From Mitragyna speciosa (Eukaryota; Streptophyta; Magnoliopsida; Gentianales; Rubiaceae): DNA of 64,000 bases. The stretch covers positions 7,137,355-7,201,354 of the forward strand of contig CM045569.1 in NCBI GenBank assembly GCA_024721245.1, given 5' to 3'. Shown here in pieces: positions 1-11,309 of this stretch. Made by a program: the position numbers and the translations under genes. The notes beneath the pieces were generated by a model that was not told the origin of the DNA, did not search any database, and worked only from the letters and a program-made list of their open reading frames with translations. How positions within the stretch are numbered: the first letter of the stretch is position 1; every line of letters begins with the position of its first letter.

Positions 1-66
1 TTGCTGTCCTATAATAGTACCAAGAAATATTAAAAGAGCTTTCAAAATTGTGAAAAAAATTCGTAC

Positions 67-1293
67 CTTATCAAGTCAGAGAGTTCTTGTTTGTGCAACA
101 TTTGCAACAAGGCGTAATCCAATTTAGCGAACCTTAGAAGTAATTGGTTATGAGATTCATCTTCCTCGTACATAGAAATGTAACGACGAGCTTCTATTCT
201 TGGATAGCCCTTATGGTGTGCTTGTGTTAGGACATATTTCACTTGCTTTGCAAGATTGGAACTTGCATGTGTCATCCCACATTTCAGATGAACCACCGTA
301 AAGGCAAGAGCTTCTTCTAAAATGTTATCTCCATGAGTCATAACTTGAGTTGCTTCATACAAGCTTAACAATCCCTTTGTGTCTGTGATTAGGGATTCTT
401 TGAATTTACCATTAGCATCCACGAATTGGTTAAAGATTCCTGATCGACCAATTAAATTATTAGTTTAAAATCGGTATTAAGCAGAAGACAACCCTATAAA
501 TGAATGAATTTGATAAGAAACTCGTGTACCGCATGATATATGAAAACCATGTTGCCTCATTAGTCGAAAGTGAATTGAAGCAGCGAATAGATCATAATTT
601 TGTTGGTGCTGATCAAAGTTTGTATGTAGGTGGAAAATTTCGGCCAATTGCTCTTCAATTTCTTCCTCAAAGTGATATGAGATACCAAGTTGTTCTATTA
701 TGTCTATCAAATTCAATTTCTCCGTGATTGTGTTATCAGTAGCCATTAGCATATTCCTTGCCTCTTCTTTTAATATTTCAATCTCTTTAGAGTACTCATC
801 ATGCACCTGATAGCAGCACAAAACTCTTCGTGATTAAGTTGAAATGGGGAATAAAAAAGGGAACAAAAACTTCATCAAGAATTCTTATTCATGTTTCCTT
901 TTTTTTTTTTTTTTCATGTTTCATTCTTGAAATCAAAGGACTCAAATTTGTGAAAAATGGAAAACGAAAAACAAAAATCAATCTAACTGATTAGGGATCT
1001 TCTAGCCAAGTACTTTGCATAGACGTACGAGCATATCTAAGATGTATGCTGGTATCGGGGACTGCTCCATGCATGTTGGAACAAAAAAAGACGTGTACGT
1101 ATGGAGACAATCCTTTTAAGAGAAAGGGAGTGGGAAAGTAGATGTTTTGAACCAAATAAGAAAGAAACATAACCTGTTTGTCGAAAGTCAATGTGTTGAA
1201 ACGATCAGCCCAAATGTCTTCAGGGAAATTGGCTGATTGGCGAATAATTTCGCTCTGGTCGTGTGTGGGAATATCTGACGCTTTTGAGGCCAT
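67..1293 (-). CDS. Sesquiterpene synthase (TPS-a type), exons 1-3, 5' part only
   Basis: Terpene synthases of this class ionise farnesyl diphosphate in the cytosol and cyclise it to a sesquiterpene. Three exons are visible on the minus strand: exon 1 at 1174-1293 (40 codons, ATG at 1293), exon 2 at 530-806 and exon 3 at 67-439. All introns have GT..AG ends (807-1173, 440-529, and one starting at 66). Exon lengths of 120, 277 and 373 bp and phases 0, 1 and 2 match the usual seven-exon TPS-a layout. About 256 residues are encoded with no stop or frameshift. Residues 18-28 carry an R-Q-x8-W version of the N-terminal R(R/P)x8W motif, followed by the alpha-barrel N-terminal domain (key strings ISCGIFNQF, NGKFKESL, EEALAFT). 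No transit peptide precedes the motif, as expected for a cytosolic enzyme. The DDxxD and NSE/DTE metal sites lie in exons 4-7, left of the window, so product and integrity cannot be judged. The P450 at 27.3 kb is a plausible pathway partner. Confidence 0.9.
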
Positions 1294-1380
1294 TGTCTTT
1301 GGGGGTGGAGGAATGATAATATTGAACTTCTTAGCCAGGTAGCGATGAAGTTGAGGATGAAGATATACGCCTAGAACTTG

Positions 1381-1390
1381 CTATTTATAG
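1381..1390 (-). promoter_or_regulatory. Putative TATA box of the terpene synthase gene
   Basis: Read on the minus strand the site is CTATAAATAG, a near-ideal plant TATA box. It lies about 90 bp before the ATG at 1293, which would give a transcription start near 1350 and a leader of roughly 55-60 bp. The placement supports the chosen start codon and suggests that the promoter was not removed by the nearby duplications. Confidence 0.65.
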
Positions 1391-1960
1391 AAGAAAACAA
1401 GACGTGAAAGTGCAAGAAACTGACTACTGCCATTGTACCATAAGTAGCGTCATGTTTTTATTTTACTTTATTCATTTTTTGGGTTACCATAACACAGGAA
1501 AACTTTTGAAGCCTTCCTACAATATGGAGGTACTTTGTGGGTCACTTTGAGACTCGTATGATTGCAAGAAACAAAATTTCAAGTCTCAAATAATAGCAGA
1601 TAATGCTCTGTCTGGATAACTATTTTTGAGGTATTTTTTGAAACAATATTTTGCAACAGTTTTTAAAATTCTTCTCGATATATATATTTCTGTGGTAGAA
1701 AGTTTATTGAAAATTGTGTATCAAATTTTTAAAAAATATGTTTCTAAAAAAAGGAATCAAACAAACGGAACCTAATAGTATCACTTTCATTTGCAATTTA
1801 CAGTCGAATTTGTGACCTTTTAGATAGAGATCCAGATTTGCAAGTTATAAAAATTTACACATTTATTTGTGATTTGTATCCTACTTTTAATGACTTGATT
1901 TGTTAGTGATAGTAACTATGTTTTCTTGTAGTAATTTCTGATTTTTCACAATGTTTTCGG
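1391..1960. other. Upstream region of the terpene synthase, no gene seen
   Basis: This is AT-rich sequence with no open reading frame of note and no clear repeat. It is the only single-copy sequence between the terpene synthase promoter and the start of duplicated segment V, so it probably holds the proximal promoter. Confidence 0.5.
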
Positions 1961-2331
1961 TCTTCAAAGATGAAAAGATCTTTTTTCATTTTTTCCCCTC
2001 ATCTTTTTTTTCAAACAATACTCGTATAAATATATTAACCACATATCCTAAATTCAAGTTAAAATTCAAATTCCTAAATCTTTGGAGTGTGATATTTTGT
2101 GATTTAAAGGTATTCTGAATTTACACTGCTATGAAAAAAATATATACTCCCTTTACCCTTCGTCGAATTAAAGTACCTTGTTCCCTTTTTCAGATTGTCC
2201 CAAGTTATGTCACACACATACCTTAAATGTCGAAACAGGGAAAATTTTTACTTTGTTTTTAAAGTTCCTATGGTTTTCCACGTGCTGATCAGTCAAGTTG
2301 ACACATGCACATGGTCTTTGAACAAAAAGAA

Positions 2332-2503
2332 GGAATAGTATACAATACACCACATGCATTGTCACGTGGTGTACTAGAACCAATAATTTATCGCCATGTG
2401 ACAATGGTGGGTCATGCCTTGTATTATTTGGCGATGTGTGATTGGTTCTAGTGCACCACGTGGCACGCCACGTGGCGTGCGTGGTGCACGCAATACTCAC
2501 TCC
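2332..2503 (+). mobile_element. hAT-type MITE, copy 1 (172 bp, 8-bp target duplication)
   Basis: The element starts GG and ends CC and is largely self-complementary, with imperfect terminal inverted repeats. It is flanked by perfect 8-bp direct repeats AAAAAGAA at 2324-2331 and 2504-2511. An 8-bp duplication is the hallmark of hAT transposition. In the paralogous segment at about 52036 the sequence is uninterrupted with a single AAAGAGAA, which is the empty site. The element contains three CACGTG G-boxes (2363, 2457, 2469). It encodes nothing. A sister copy in the other orientation lies at 25721-25880. Confidence 0.9.
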
Positions 2504-2944
2504 AAAAAGAATGTATCCACTTGGTCTGAATTCTTTGGATCTGACAGGGTCTCACATGTCATCCATCCTTCCTTACCTCGAAAGGCAACAAAATTTGAAC
2601 CGGCCTACGCTAAAATTAGCAAACAAAGCTCAACCTGTCACTGTCTTTACACTTTACACTGCGCCAGAAAAGTTGGAACTTCCCAAGGTGACAGGGAAGG
2701 GATGGGTTATATGCTAATTAAAGTTTGTCTCCTGAACCTAAGGTACTACAATTTTACCTCCTCAACTACGAAACATATACTATGTCCTACAATTATTAAA
2801 AAAAAAAGTTTACCCCATCAAAATTATTTGTATTATGATATTAGGATCCATAATTATGTAGAAAAATATTGTTATTTGACATCATAATAAGTGTTAATTA
2901 TGCTAAATCTTACCAAGCTTTAAAAATAATCAGCCTTGATAGAA

Positions 2945-3525
2945 TTAATAAAATATATAAAAGTAACATATGCATATATGCACAATGATATGCACACAGA
3001 CTAATACATATACATATATCCACGCTGATATTACGCACCAAATTTTTTGTAGGTAAGTTTTTCTAATTCTTATTAAATACTGTATATATGTTTTTGTGTG
3101 TGTGTATACACACATATACATACATACATAGATAACATACAATCTATGTATGTATGTACATATACACACATATGTACATACATACATACCTACATATATA
3201 CATATACATATGTATATATATATAACTTACTAATTCTTATTAAATACTAAATACATACATATATATATATATACGTGTGTGTACATAAATACATATACAC
3301 ACACACATACACACAGAGGTATACATATAATAAGAACTACTAAGTTATATTTTGCAAACACGCACGTACATACATAACATACATACAATATGTATGAATG
3401 AATGTATGTACATATATGTATATACATGGATATATGTATGTATACACGCACGTATATATATTTGTATGTATGCGTATGTGTATAGATAGATACATACATA
3501 CATGATGTAAATGAGGTTATACATG
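2945..3525. repeat. Cryptic TA/CA/TACA microsatellite tract
   Basis: Dense, interrupted runs of TACATA, TATG, ACAC and TATATA fill nearly 600 bp. Tyr/Ile/Cys-rich open frames on the minus strand are an artefact of this composition. The homologous tract in V copy 2 (52390-52735) is much shorter, so the array has changed length since the duplication. Confidence 0.85.
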
Positions 3526-4188
3526 CAATGTAGCATAACGAAGAATTAAGAATTTAATAGTTAGATCCATGTCACACACACGTAAAATTTAAAAATTTGC
3601 TGTCAAATTGCATGATATTTATTTTTATTTTTGAAAAAAAAACTAAAATGAAATTTCTATAAATGAAATATAAATGAAGGGGCATCCAAATGATCTTTCT
3701 TTTTTCTTTTTTTTTTTTCGGTGGGGAAGAAGAGGTCGACAAAAGAAGTGGGTGGGGGAGGAATTGGTAAGCTTCTATACACGCATTATACCTAGCCACC
3801 TGCTAGCTCATTCACTACACTCCAAAAACCGTGGTTGGTGAGTGATAGAGTGGCTCAGGTATTAATTAATCAAAAAATGTGTTTCGAAAAAAAATAAAAA
3901 AATGTTAGTTAATACGAGAAATAATTTAAATGCTTGGAAGACAAAAAAGTAACGTCTATATTTATACAATAATTCGAGTGTCCTCAACATTCGTCCATCC
4001 GTTATTCGATAAAAAAATAAATAATATATGGCAAAAGATTTTGTATTACATGTGCAAGGTTGTCGTTAATATTGGAATTCATAAAAATATTTGGACTTTT
4101 ACCCTAGACAAATCCATAATTTTTTGATACCACTTGTCTTAAATCGAAGTCAGTAGTCACGGACTCCTTTGTCTTTTTCCTTTTGTTT

Positions 4189-5053
4189 GGGTTAATTACA
4201 TTTGCCACCCTTGAGGTTTGACCAAATTACGAATCGAACCATGCAATTCGGCAATATTAGATTTATTCCCTTGTCCATAACACCATCTAATCCCAATTAA
4301 CAGAAGGTATAAAATGACAAGAATACCCTTGCATTAAAAAAAAGAAAACTAAAAGTAGGACCGAGTTTTTTTTTTTTTTTTTGGTAAAATCAGACTAGAA
4401 ATAATGATTGTTAAAAATATTAAGAAAGATTAAATATTTAAATAAGAAAGGAGAAATATAAATTAAAAAAGAACAAAAAAATTAGAAAATACTACTAATA
4501 AAACATAGAACAAATTAACCACAGAAAGAAATGTTCTTGATAAAAAAAAATATATATTGGGAGAGAAAAAATGAACTCAAATAAATACATACTGAAGTGT
4601 GGGAATATGAAAAGATTGGTGTGAAGAAGAGGAATATGGCAATTTTATATTTTCTTCTCAACATGTTGTTTCACGGACTAGTTTCAATTTTATTTACATT
4701 TAACTTTTGGATTTTAAGCTATGAGCCTATTCTCATTCAAGATTTGACCATTGTGATGCACAGTTGGTATGAGAAAAGAAGTTTGCTTGCCATCGTCGGC
4801 GATTAACAAAAACCTTGGATGGTTTTGAAGAGGAGAAGAAATAGAGTTGGGTTAGGTTTTGGGGCTAATTTGGAAATTCAATAAAAAAAATCATGCTAAC
4901 CTCATTAAAACTTACAGTCAACGTTGATAAACTAACGGCAAGGGGTAACTGTTATAGATTTATGAAGATAGAGGCTCTTTTTGTAATATTGCCAGATCTT
5001 AGAATTCGATTTATAATTTGGTCAAACCTCAAGGTGGTGAATGTAATTAACCC
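4189..5053. mobile_element. MULE-like non-autonomous element with terminal inverted repeats
   Basis: The left end starts GGGTTAATTACATTTGCC and the right end is its near-perfect reverse complement, continuing into a shared TTGAGGTTTGACCAAATTA block on each side. The length is about 865 bp, with no credible coding sequence. Flanks are T-rich, so a 9-bp target duplication cannot be confirmed. The homologous element in V copy 2 occupies 53412-54273, so the insertion predates the V duplication. The superfamily assignment rests on the type of terminal repeat only. Confidence 0.65.
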
Positions 5054-6212
5054 TTTTTTTTCCTGTTGTCTTGGTTGGCTTTTTTTGGGGGGCGATGCCT
5101 TTGTGCATCAGAAATTCAGCGGGTGCATACTTGTGACTTTCTATTGCTTCATGTGACAGATTATTATTCTAAGAAAAGACAAATTTAACCGGAAAATTAT
5201 TCATCTTCTCTTTCTTTGCGCTGTAAAATATCCCATAAATATAAGTTTATTTCTTTTTTCACACAGATTAAGAAATTTAGCTAATATAGTTAAAATAATT
5301 ATTTTTTGTTCATACTTTCCTCAAATGCCCTATTAAGATTAGATCACATATTCAAAGTAAAATGTACATATTACTATATTGTTCTTGGAAATTAGAGTAT
5401 TTTAGTTTTTTAATGCAAGAGTCAATATAGTTTATGTTACATGTTTGACTAAAATATACAACAAAAATAAATTTGCCAAATAATCAAAATTTTCAATTTG
5501 GAGCCATCAAATACAACTAATATATTCAAAAATTTCTCTCATATTAACATAAACAAAAGCAACTTAAGTTGATAAAATATCAAAAATTTCAATTCAGAGC
5601 CATATGAATATGCCAAACGGAGTTTGAATCTTTAGCAATTATCTACCAATTTGCTTTCAAATTTTTAGTTTCAACTTTATATATAGTGTTGTATGGTAAG
5701 ACATAACCAAAAGCAACAGCAACGATCGACTTTTGCTAGAGACGCTCTTGAGCTGTAGAAACGCAGCTGTCTTTCTTCGGTAGAGCATTTAAATCAGGCA
5801 ACGGTTTTATCATTTTTTTAAAGTCGTGATTTGGTGTGATGATTATTGGAAGTGTATCTTCACCACTGAGAAGGGTATGGGGATGGTCTTTATTTTAAAG
5901 AATGATAGCATTAGATGATGATAAGGCTTTTTTATACTCTAGGAGTAGTAGGAGTAGTTATGGAGTATTTGACTTTATATCTTAGGAAAATGATATCTAG
6001 TTATTAGTGCTATGTTTAATATTTTAAGTAGAATAATTAACTAATAGAGTAGTACATTTGCTAATAAATATGTACATTAAATATGGGTATAATAGTAAAA
6101 TAACAAACTAACCAATCATCGTTATTCTCAATTTCGCGAGCCACCTGAACTTCGTATTTACTATTAACTCTCTCTCTCATGTGAAAAAAGCTCATTGCGG
6201 GCATCAGTAACG
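5054..6212. other. AT-rich non-coding part of segment V
   Basis: No gene, RNA or intact transposon could be recognised. The sequence is present in both V copies up to about 6113. Between 6114 and 6212 is a short stretch without a counterpart in the window. Confidence 0.5.
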
Positions 6213-6984
6213 ATTAAAGGCTTTGAGGCCTTTTTATGGCTTTCAATTTGCACACCATCAGAACCACAATTTGCCTCCTAGATTAGATCTTCACTTTTTC
6301 CCTAAAATCCGCAAATTTTTTTTTTTTTTTGGTAGCAAACTCTCACTTTTCGATCAATTGATTTATTACTTTCCTCTTCTGACAACCTTTCGATCTTGCC
6401 TAACCCGTCATGATTTTCTTGATTTGTTGCTTTCACCCAAAAAATATTAGTAATTTTCCTTGGACTTTACAAATTACGAGGAGAAATCTACCAGACATAT
6501 TACATAACTCCAAACTCCCATCTGCCTCAATTTGCCATGTACATAAATGTGGTTATATTTACATACCTTTAGACAACGAAGAGATTTAAAATTTTTATGT
6601 AAAATTTGTCTTCTATGGTGAGAGAAAGCCATCAGATTTATAAGAGGGGAGTGAGAGTGACGAAAATATGAAGGAGCACGAAGATTGAAGAATCTAGATA
6701 GACCGTGTATTTGTAAAACTATTTTTGTCATATAAATGAATTACTTAAACTCTGACATCTGAATATGTTCTATATTAAGCGTTAATTGCAAATATTATCA
6801 CTAATTTTTATATCATATTTTGCCTAGATTTTTAGAAGCATTAAAATACATAATAAATTATATTTTAAACTATCAAATAGCCTTGACGGATTAACATATG
6901 AAACAATTAATTCTAGGTGGCTAATTAGGTTATTAAACATCCTTGAACTTTAAGCTTATTATCATCTTATATGAATATACTCCA

Positions 6985-7810
6985 ACAATGCCTCTAAAGC
7001 ATTTTTTTTCCTCGAAAGTTGTGCTTTCCATTTCACGTTGGTTCGGGCCCTGATACCTAGCAAGCCACTCTTATTAACAATCAGAATCAAAAGAGAGAGA
7101 GAGGAAAAAAAAAAAAAAAAAAAGCTCTCTGGACACCAAGATTTCGGACGATATGAAATAAGATATACTTTAATTTTAACTACTCCAATAATGTAGCTTA
7201 AAGTATCTTTTATTTCCCCTCAAAGTTGGACATTCCAATTTAGGCTGAATTTGAAGATTCCAATTAAGGTTGATTCAAGTACAAATGCCTAAACATTCTA
7301 ATTAATAAAACAAAATACAGAAAAGATCCAAGATTTCAGAGGATGCGAAATCAGATATCCACTATGTACAAATCGTCAATTATTGGAGTTAGTCGGGTGT
7401 CATTTGTTTATTTATCTATTGAACAGAGCTGGTTGGGTCTGTAATTATTGTCCATATTATCTAAAGTTTGTAAACAACAATCACATGATACATGCAGACC
7501 TAACAGAGAGAGAGAGAGAAGAAAACCAACCAGATCTGGCAAATGACATTTTGTATATTGAAGTATACTGTGCCCTCTGAAATCTTTTCTTTATATTGTT
7601 CTTTTTAACTAGAATGCCAAGACAGGCATCTGTACTTTTGGACTAGCCTTAATTGGAATCTCCAGATTCAGCCTTAAGTGGCATGTCTAACTTAATTGAA
7701 ATCTTGGTGTCCAGGTAGCTTTTTTTTCTTTGATTCTGATTGTTAATAAGAGCGGCTTGAACAACGTTAAATGGAATGCACAATTTTGGAGGATAAAATG
7801 CATTAGTAAT
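6985..7810. mobile_element. Foldback element with long inverted arms and a GA repeat in the loop
   Basis: The left arm (about 6985-7385) reappears reverse-complemented in the right arm (about 7545-7810). Pairs include AACAATCAGAATCAAA near 7077 with TTTGATTCTGATTGTTA near 7729, and GACACCAAGATTTC near 7132 with its complement near 7705. The roughly 160-bp centre holds a short (GA)n run at 7505-7519. Exact ends and target duplication are not certain. Related copies are at 22735-23640, 57205-57790 (left arm truncated) and 58555-59160 (right arm truncated). Confidence 0.65.
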
Positions 7811-8339
7811 ATCTTATTTCATATTCTCTGAAATCTTGGAGTCGATCTAGCTCTAGTCACCTAAAAAAAAATTAAAGAATAATAAAGAATAAATTAAAAA
7901 AAATACAGATCTGCCAACTGACATTTTTGTAGAGTGCAGTATATCTGATTTCGCTATTTGGAAAATTGTCAAGGAGAGACCCGCACAAGAAAAACGGAAA
8001 CTTTTTGAAAGTAGTAAATTACCACTTTTTTGATTTTTTTTTTATATATATTTTAGGAGTCATCACCTAGCTTCTTGATATTAAAGGACAATCTTGATCG
8101 CTTATAAGGGACTTGGTTCTCACAATTTACCCCTTTTCCATTTCATGTAAATTGAACACGGTGTAATTGTCTAACATTATAGTGTAACTATATAAAACCA
8201 TAGTGTAACCATTTTTTATGCGAAACAATGTCGTTTTTAAGGCTCATTTTTTACTTATTGGTTTAACCTCATCCATTAATTTTTTGTCTTTAAATTTAGA
8301 CTGTGAATTTATAGAAAATAGCACTTGTGAGACCCTTAG

Positions 8340-8480
8340 CAGCTTCTAAGCATGCGGGTTTGCTTGCTGCCCTAACGTGAACCTGACCATTAAAGATTGC
8401 AAATTTTCTACTCCATAGGTCGAAACATAAGTGTTCCAAGCTATTCGCTTTTGATAGTAGAGGATTTTGAGGTTGTCTAA
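8340..8480 (-). pseudogene. Unidentified conserved coding-like fragment (repeat-borne)
   Basis: On the minus strand a short frame contains LCFDLWSRKFAIF followed by GQVHVRAASK. The same string, with few changes, can be read at about 24310-24400, 58310-58390 and 59570-59650; the last has a 1-base deletion. Four copies keeping a similar reading suggest a fragment of a captured gene carried by segment U. I do not recognise the protein. It has no start, splice context or usual domain length. Confidence 0.3.
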
Positions 8481-10147
8481 TAGTGGAGGCTGCATAACCT
8501 GAGATCACTAGCTATATCTTATAGGCTTAAACACAATTTATCCCGTACAATTAACAATTGGTATCAATTTAATCGATGTGTTTTTTCTGGTGGACAAATT
8601 AGACATCAAAATTTTTCATTGTTAACGGCCTAATTTTTGGTTCAAATCTCTATTGTCATGTCACTAAATGACACAACATAATTTCATATCGATCTGACGT
8701 AATTTTATATTAGATATAATAAGATATTATAAAAAATTGAATAGAAGAATCTAAAGCTGTCACTATCATTTTGCTTATAAAATAATGCAAGTGTGAGGGA
8801 TTTTCTCCCAAAATATGCAGTCAATAAAAAGAAACTTTAGAAAAAAAAATTGCAACTCAAAAATTTCAACCATAGTCAACAACAGAAATTATATCAACAA
8901 TTTTTCAGTTGTAAATAATTTCTTGTTGCTGATAAATTTTTTTATTGAAAATTGGCTTTGTGGTCGAAATTTTGTGTTACAAAGCGTCGCCTTTTTAGAC
9001 CAAAATTTTTATTTTATGTTTCATTCTTAAAATTTTTTATATTATTTTAGTTTATATCTTAAATAAAAAATAATAATTTGAGGAGTTTATATCTTTTGTT
9101 AGATATATGTTGACCTGATGGATGACTATTTTACATGACATTAAAGAAACAAAGAGGAAAACGGTATCCTTTAATCAACAATATATACAGTTCAAGATAG
9201 GGAAAAAAGAAAATCAATAAAACAGAGTACCTTACAGTTATCATATCTATTACGTGTTTGGCTTCCAACTTCCAGGGGTTATTAACTTTTGGCATTAAAG
9301 GTAATAAAGGTTGCCTCTACAGTATTAGAGTTTTTATTATTTGAAAATCAATAAAACAGTGTACCTTACAGTTCAATTTATTATTTGGCATTGGAAACTC
9401 AAAATTTTTACAGCAATTTTTGTTATGAATTTTGAAAGTTCCTCAAACGGAAAAATCTATTATTTCATGTGAAATAAATAAGGTTCGTAGCCTAACTTGT
9501 ATACGTGCTTGTGAAACTTTTATCTACGCAATTTCTAAAAATGAAAATTCAGTAACAAAACATAGAAAAGAAAAGGACATCTTACTGCAAAGTAAATTAA
9601 AATAAAAGAAATAAAAGAAATTTGAACAAATCAAACTAGGCAAAGGTTCCCCTACTATTTTACAAATCTACAACTCTCTTTGCTGAGTGAGACTAGGATG
9701 GCAATTTCTGATACAATTCGAAAATACGACACAAATCTAAGACAAAAATAATGAGTTTGAGTTAAAACTTAGCGGGTTCGAGTCGAGATCAGGCGAATTG
9801 AATTAACCTGCCAAATAAACAAGTCGGGTCGTGTCCTTAACGGGTCAACCCGTTTGACCAAAAAAAAATTTTAAGTCAAAATAAGGTTAATCGTTATTCC
9901 TACTTTAGTCCATCTCAATTCAAGTCTAGTATTGTAGTATCAACTATCAAGAAGTATCAATCAAAGATGATGGAAGTATCAAAGAAGTGAGTGGTCTATA
10001 AGATCCATTGGCTCCTTGTCCAGTTAGCAATTACTTGAATGAAGTAAGTTAATGGGTCTCACTTTATGATATCCCTTTCCCTTCTTTTCCCTAACCTTGA
10101 AGTCTTGTAATAAATAATAAAAAAAAGAGATGATAGGAGTGGGGATG

Positions 10148-10846
10148 TGTTGGTTTTGTACTAAAGCTAATTAATTCTAAGATTATAATTTATATTTATT
10201 GCCAAGTGATTAGGAACCTAAAGGGTCACACACAATAGAACTGATTCTTGGATTAAATTGATTTAAATAATTATATATGATAATTATGGGATTAATTTGT
10301 GAGATAATTAATCCTAAGGGCTTATTAATAAATAGAAGAATTATAGTAGTGGAATAATTTCCTTTTGAAGGAAATTAAAACCTACTAAATATCTTATTTG
10401 GTAAGATACCCTAATATGTAAGGGTCACCTATTACCGAATTCTTGTTGGACAAGATAACTTAATTATTACTCTATAAATAAGTCTTAAACACCAAGATTT
10501 GACACGACGACATACAATATAACGTTAGAAAATTAGAGAAAGAAAAATAGTTTTTCTTTATACAATTTTTTTCACGTTAGGGACGTGTCAAGTGGATCTA
10601 GCATATTCACTTGGTATTGATCAATTCTGGAGAGGAACCCAAGAAAGTGTTCGTGTGGATACCTTAGAGGCCGGACACTTGTGCGGCTTGTGGTTGATAT
10701 CACGTATCGTTGACCAGGTTAATTCTTTTAATTATGTTATCAAAAGGTACGCTCTCATTTTTGTATAGATAATCAATGATCTTGGATGGAAATCAATTTT
10801 ATATTCCGCTGCGTCAAATTGTTATTGGCATATTGATTTCCTAACA
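10148..10846 (+). repeat. Left LTR of the copia element
   Basis: 699 bp, starting TGTTGG and ending CTAACA. The sequence after it does not hold the expected TGGTATCAGAGC primer binding site. Instead it runs straight into integrase sequence of the opposite strand, so a deletion or inversion joins the LTR at base 10847. Confidence 0.9.
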
Positions 10847-10851
10847 ATGCT

Positions 10852-11299
10852 ATAACTCTCAAGGTCTTGAACTTTTCAAAGATCTCAAATTTGTATCTCG
10901 TAAGATACACATAACCATATCTAAAATGGTTATTCGTGAAAGTGACGAAGTATAAGAAACTACCTTTAGCATGGATCAATATTGGGTTACAAACATCAGT
11001 ATGTATAAATCCAAAAAGATCACTAGCACATTCACCTTTTCAATAAAAGGTGTTTTGGTCATTTAAACAAGTAAATAAGATTAGTATATCTCATAGAATT
11101 CATAATCAAATGAGTCCAAATATACATCTTTATGTAACTTGGATATACGTTTCTTATTTATATGACAAAGTCTAAAATGCTGAGATTTGATTGAGGTAGA
11201 GAATACTTGAATCACAAGTTTTGAAATACCTAGAGGAGAATAAGATTCTTCCTCAATGGACTCCATTATATACACCATAATTGAATAGTATGTAAGCAA
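10852..11299 (-). pseudogene. Inverted copia GAG-pre-integrase and integrase N-terminal fragment
   Basis: On the minus strand the frame reads CHINKKRISKLHKD then YLDSFDYEFYE (the GAG-pre-integrase region, near 11180-11085), and further on SDLFGFIHTDV and FVTFTNNHFRYGYVYLTRYK (integrase core start, near 11025-10880). Frameshifts and stops separate the pieces. This is the opposite orientation to the integrase C-terminal half and reverse transcriptase that follow from 11310, so a segment of about 450 bp has been turned around inside the element. Confidence 0.75.
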
Positions 11300-11309
11300 G
11301 AGAAGAATT

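Larger units (their letters stand above)
1961..6113 (+). repeat. Segmental duplication V, copy 1
   Basis: This stretch is closely similar, in the same orientation, to 51669-55375. Shared landmarks in the same order are a CA/TA-rich microsatellite, a MULE-like inverted-repeat element, and AT-rich tracts ending in the shared AAATAACAAACTAAC. Copy 1 carries a 172-bp MITE that copy 2 lacks, and a longer microsatellite. No conserved protein-coding gene is visible; the short open frames differ between the copies or lie inside the transposon. Copy 1 directly abuts segment U copy A, and the same V then U order recurs at the right end of the window. Confidence 0.85.
6213..10147 (+). repeat. Segmental duplication U, copy A (first part)
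   Basis: Similar in the same orientation to 21590-26270 (copy B) and to 56985-64000 (copy C). Landmarks shared in order are the ATTAAAGGCTTTGAGG start, a foldback element with a GA repeat, a short conserved coding-like fragment (8345-8435), and an AT-rich block ending near CTACAACTCTCTTTGCTGAG. A copia element (10148-14621) interrupts copy A, and homology to copy C resumes at 14622. No intact gene is present in the segment. Confidence 0.85.

Noticed and set aside
2414..2887. 157-codon open frame on the plus strand
   Set aside because: It starts inside the MITE and runs across its target site into segment V. V copy 2 does not keep it, and no domain is seen.
2945..3536. Tyr/Cys/Ile-rich open frames on the minus strand
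   Set aside because: They are translations of the TACA/TATG microsatellite and change with array length between the V copies.
4597..4806. 69-codon open frame present in both V copies
   Set aside because: It lies inside the MULE-like element and has no recognisable domain. Conservation is explained by recent duplication.
7383..7580. Open frame starting MELVGC, repeated at 23117, 57292 and 58934
   Set aside because: It is the loop of the foldback element and runs through the GA array. Reading differs after the array in each copy.
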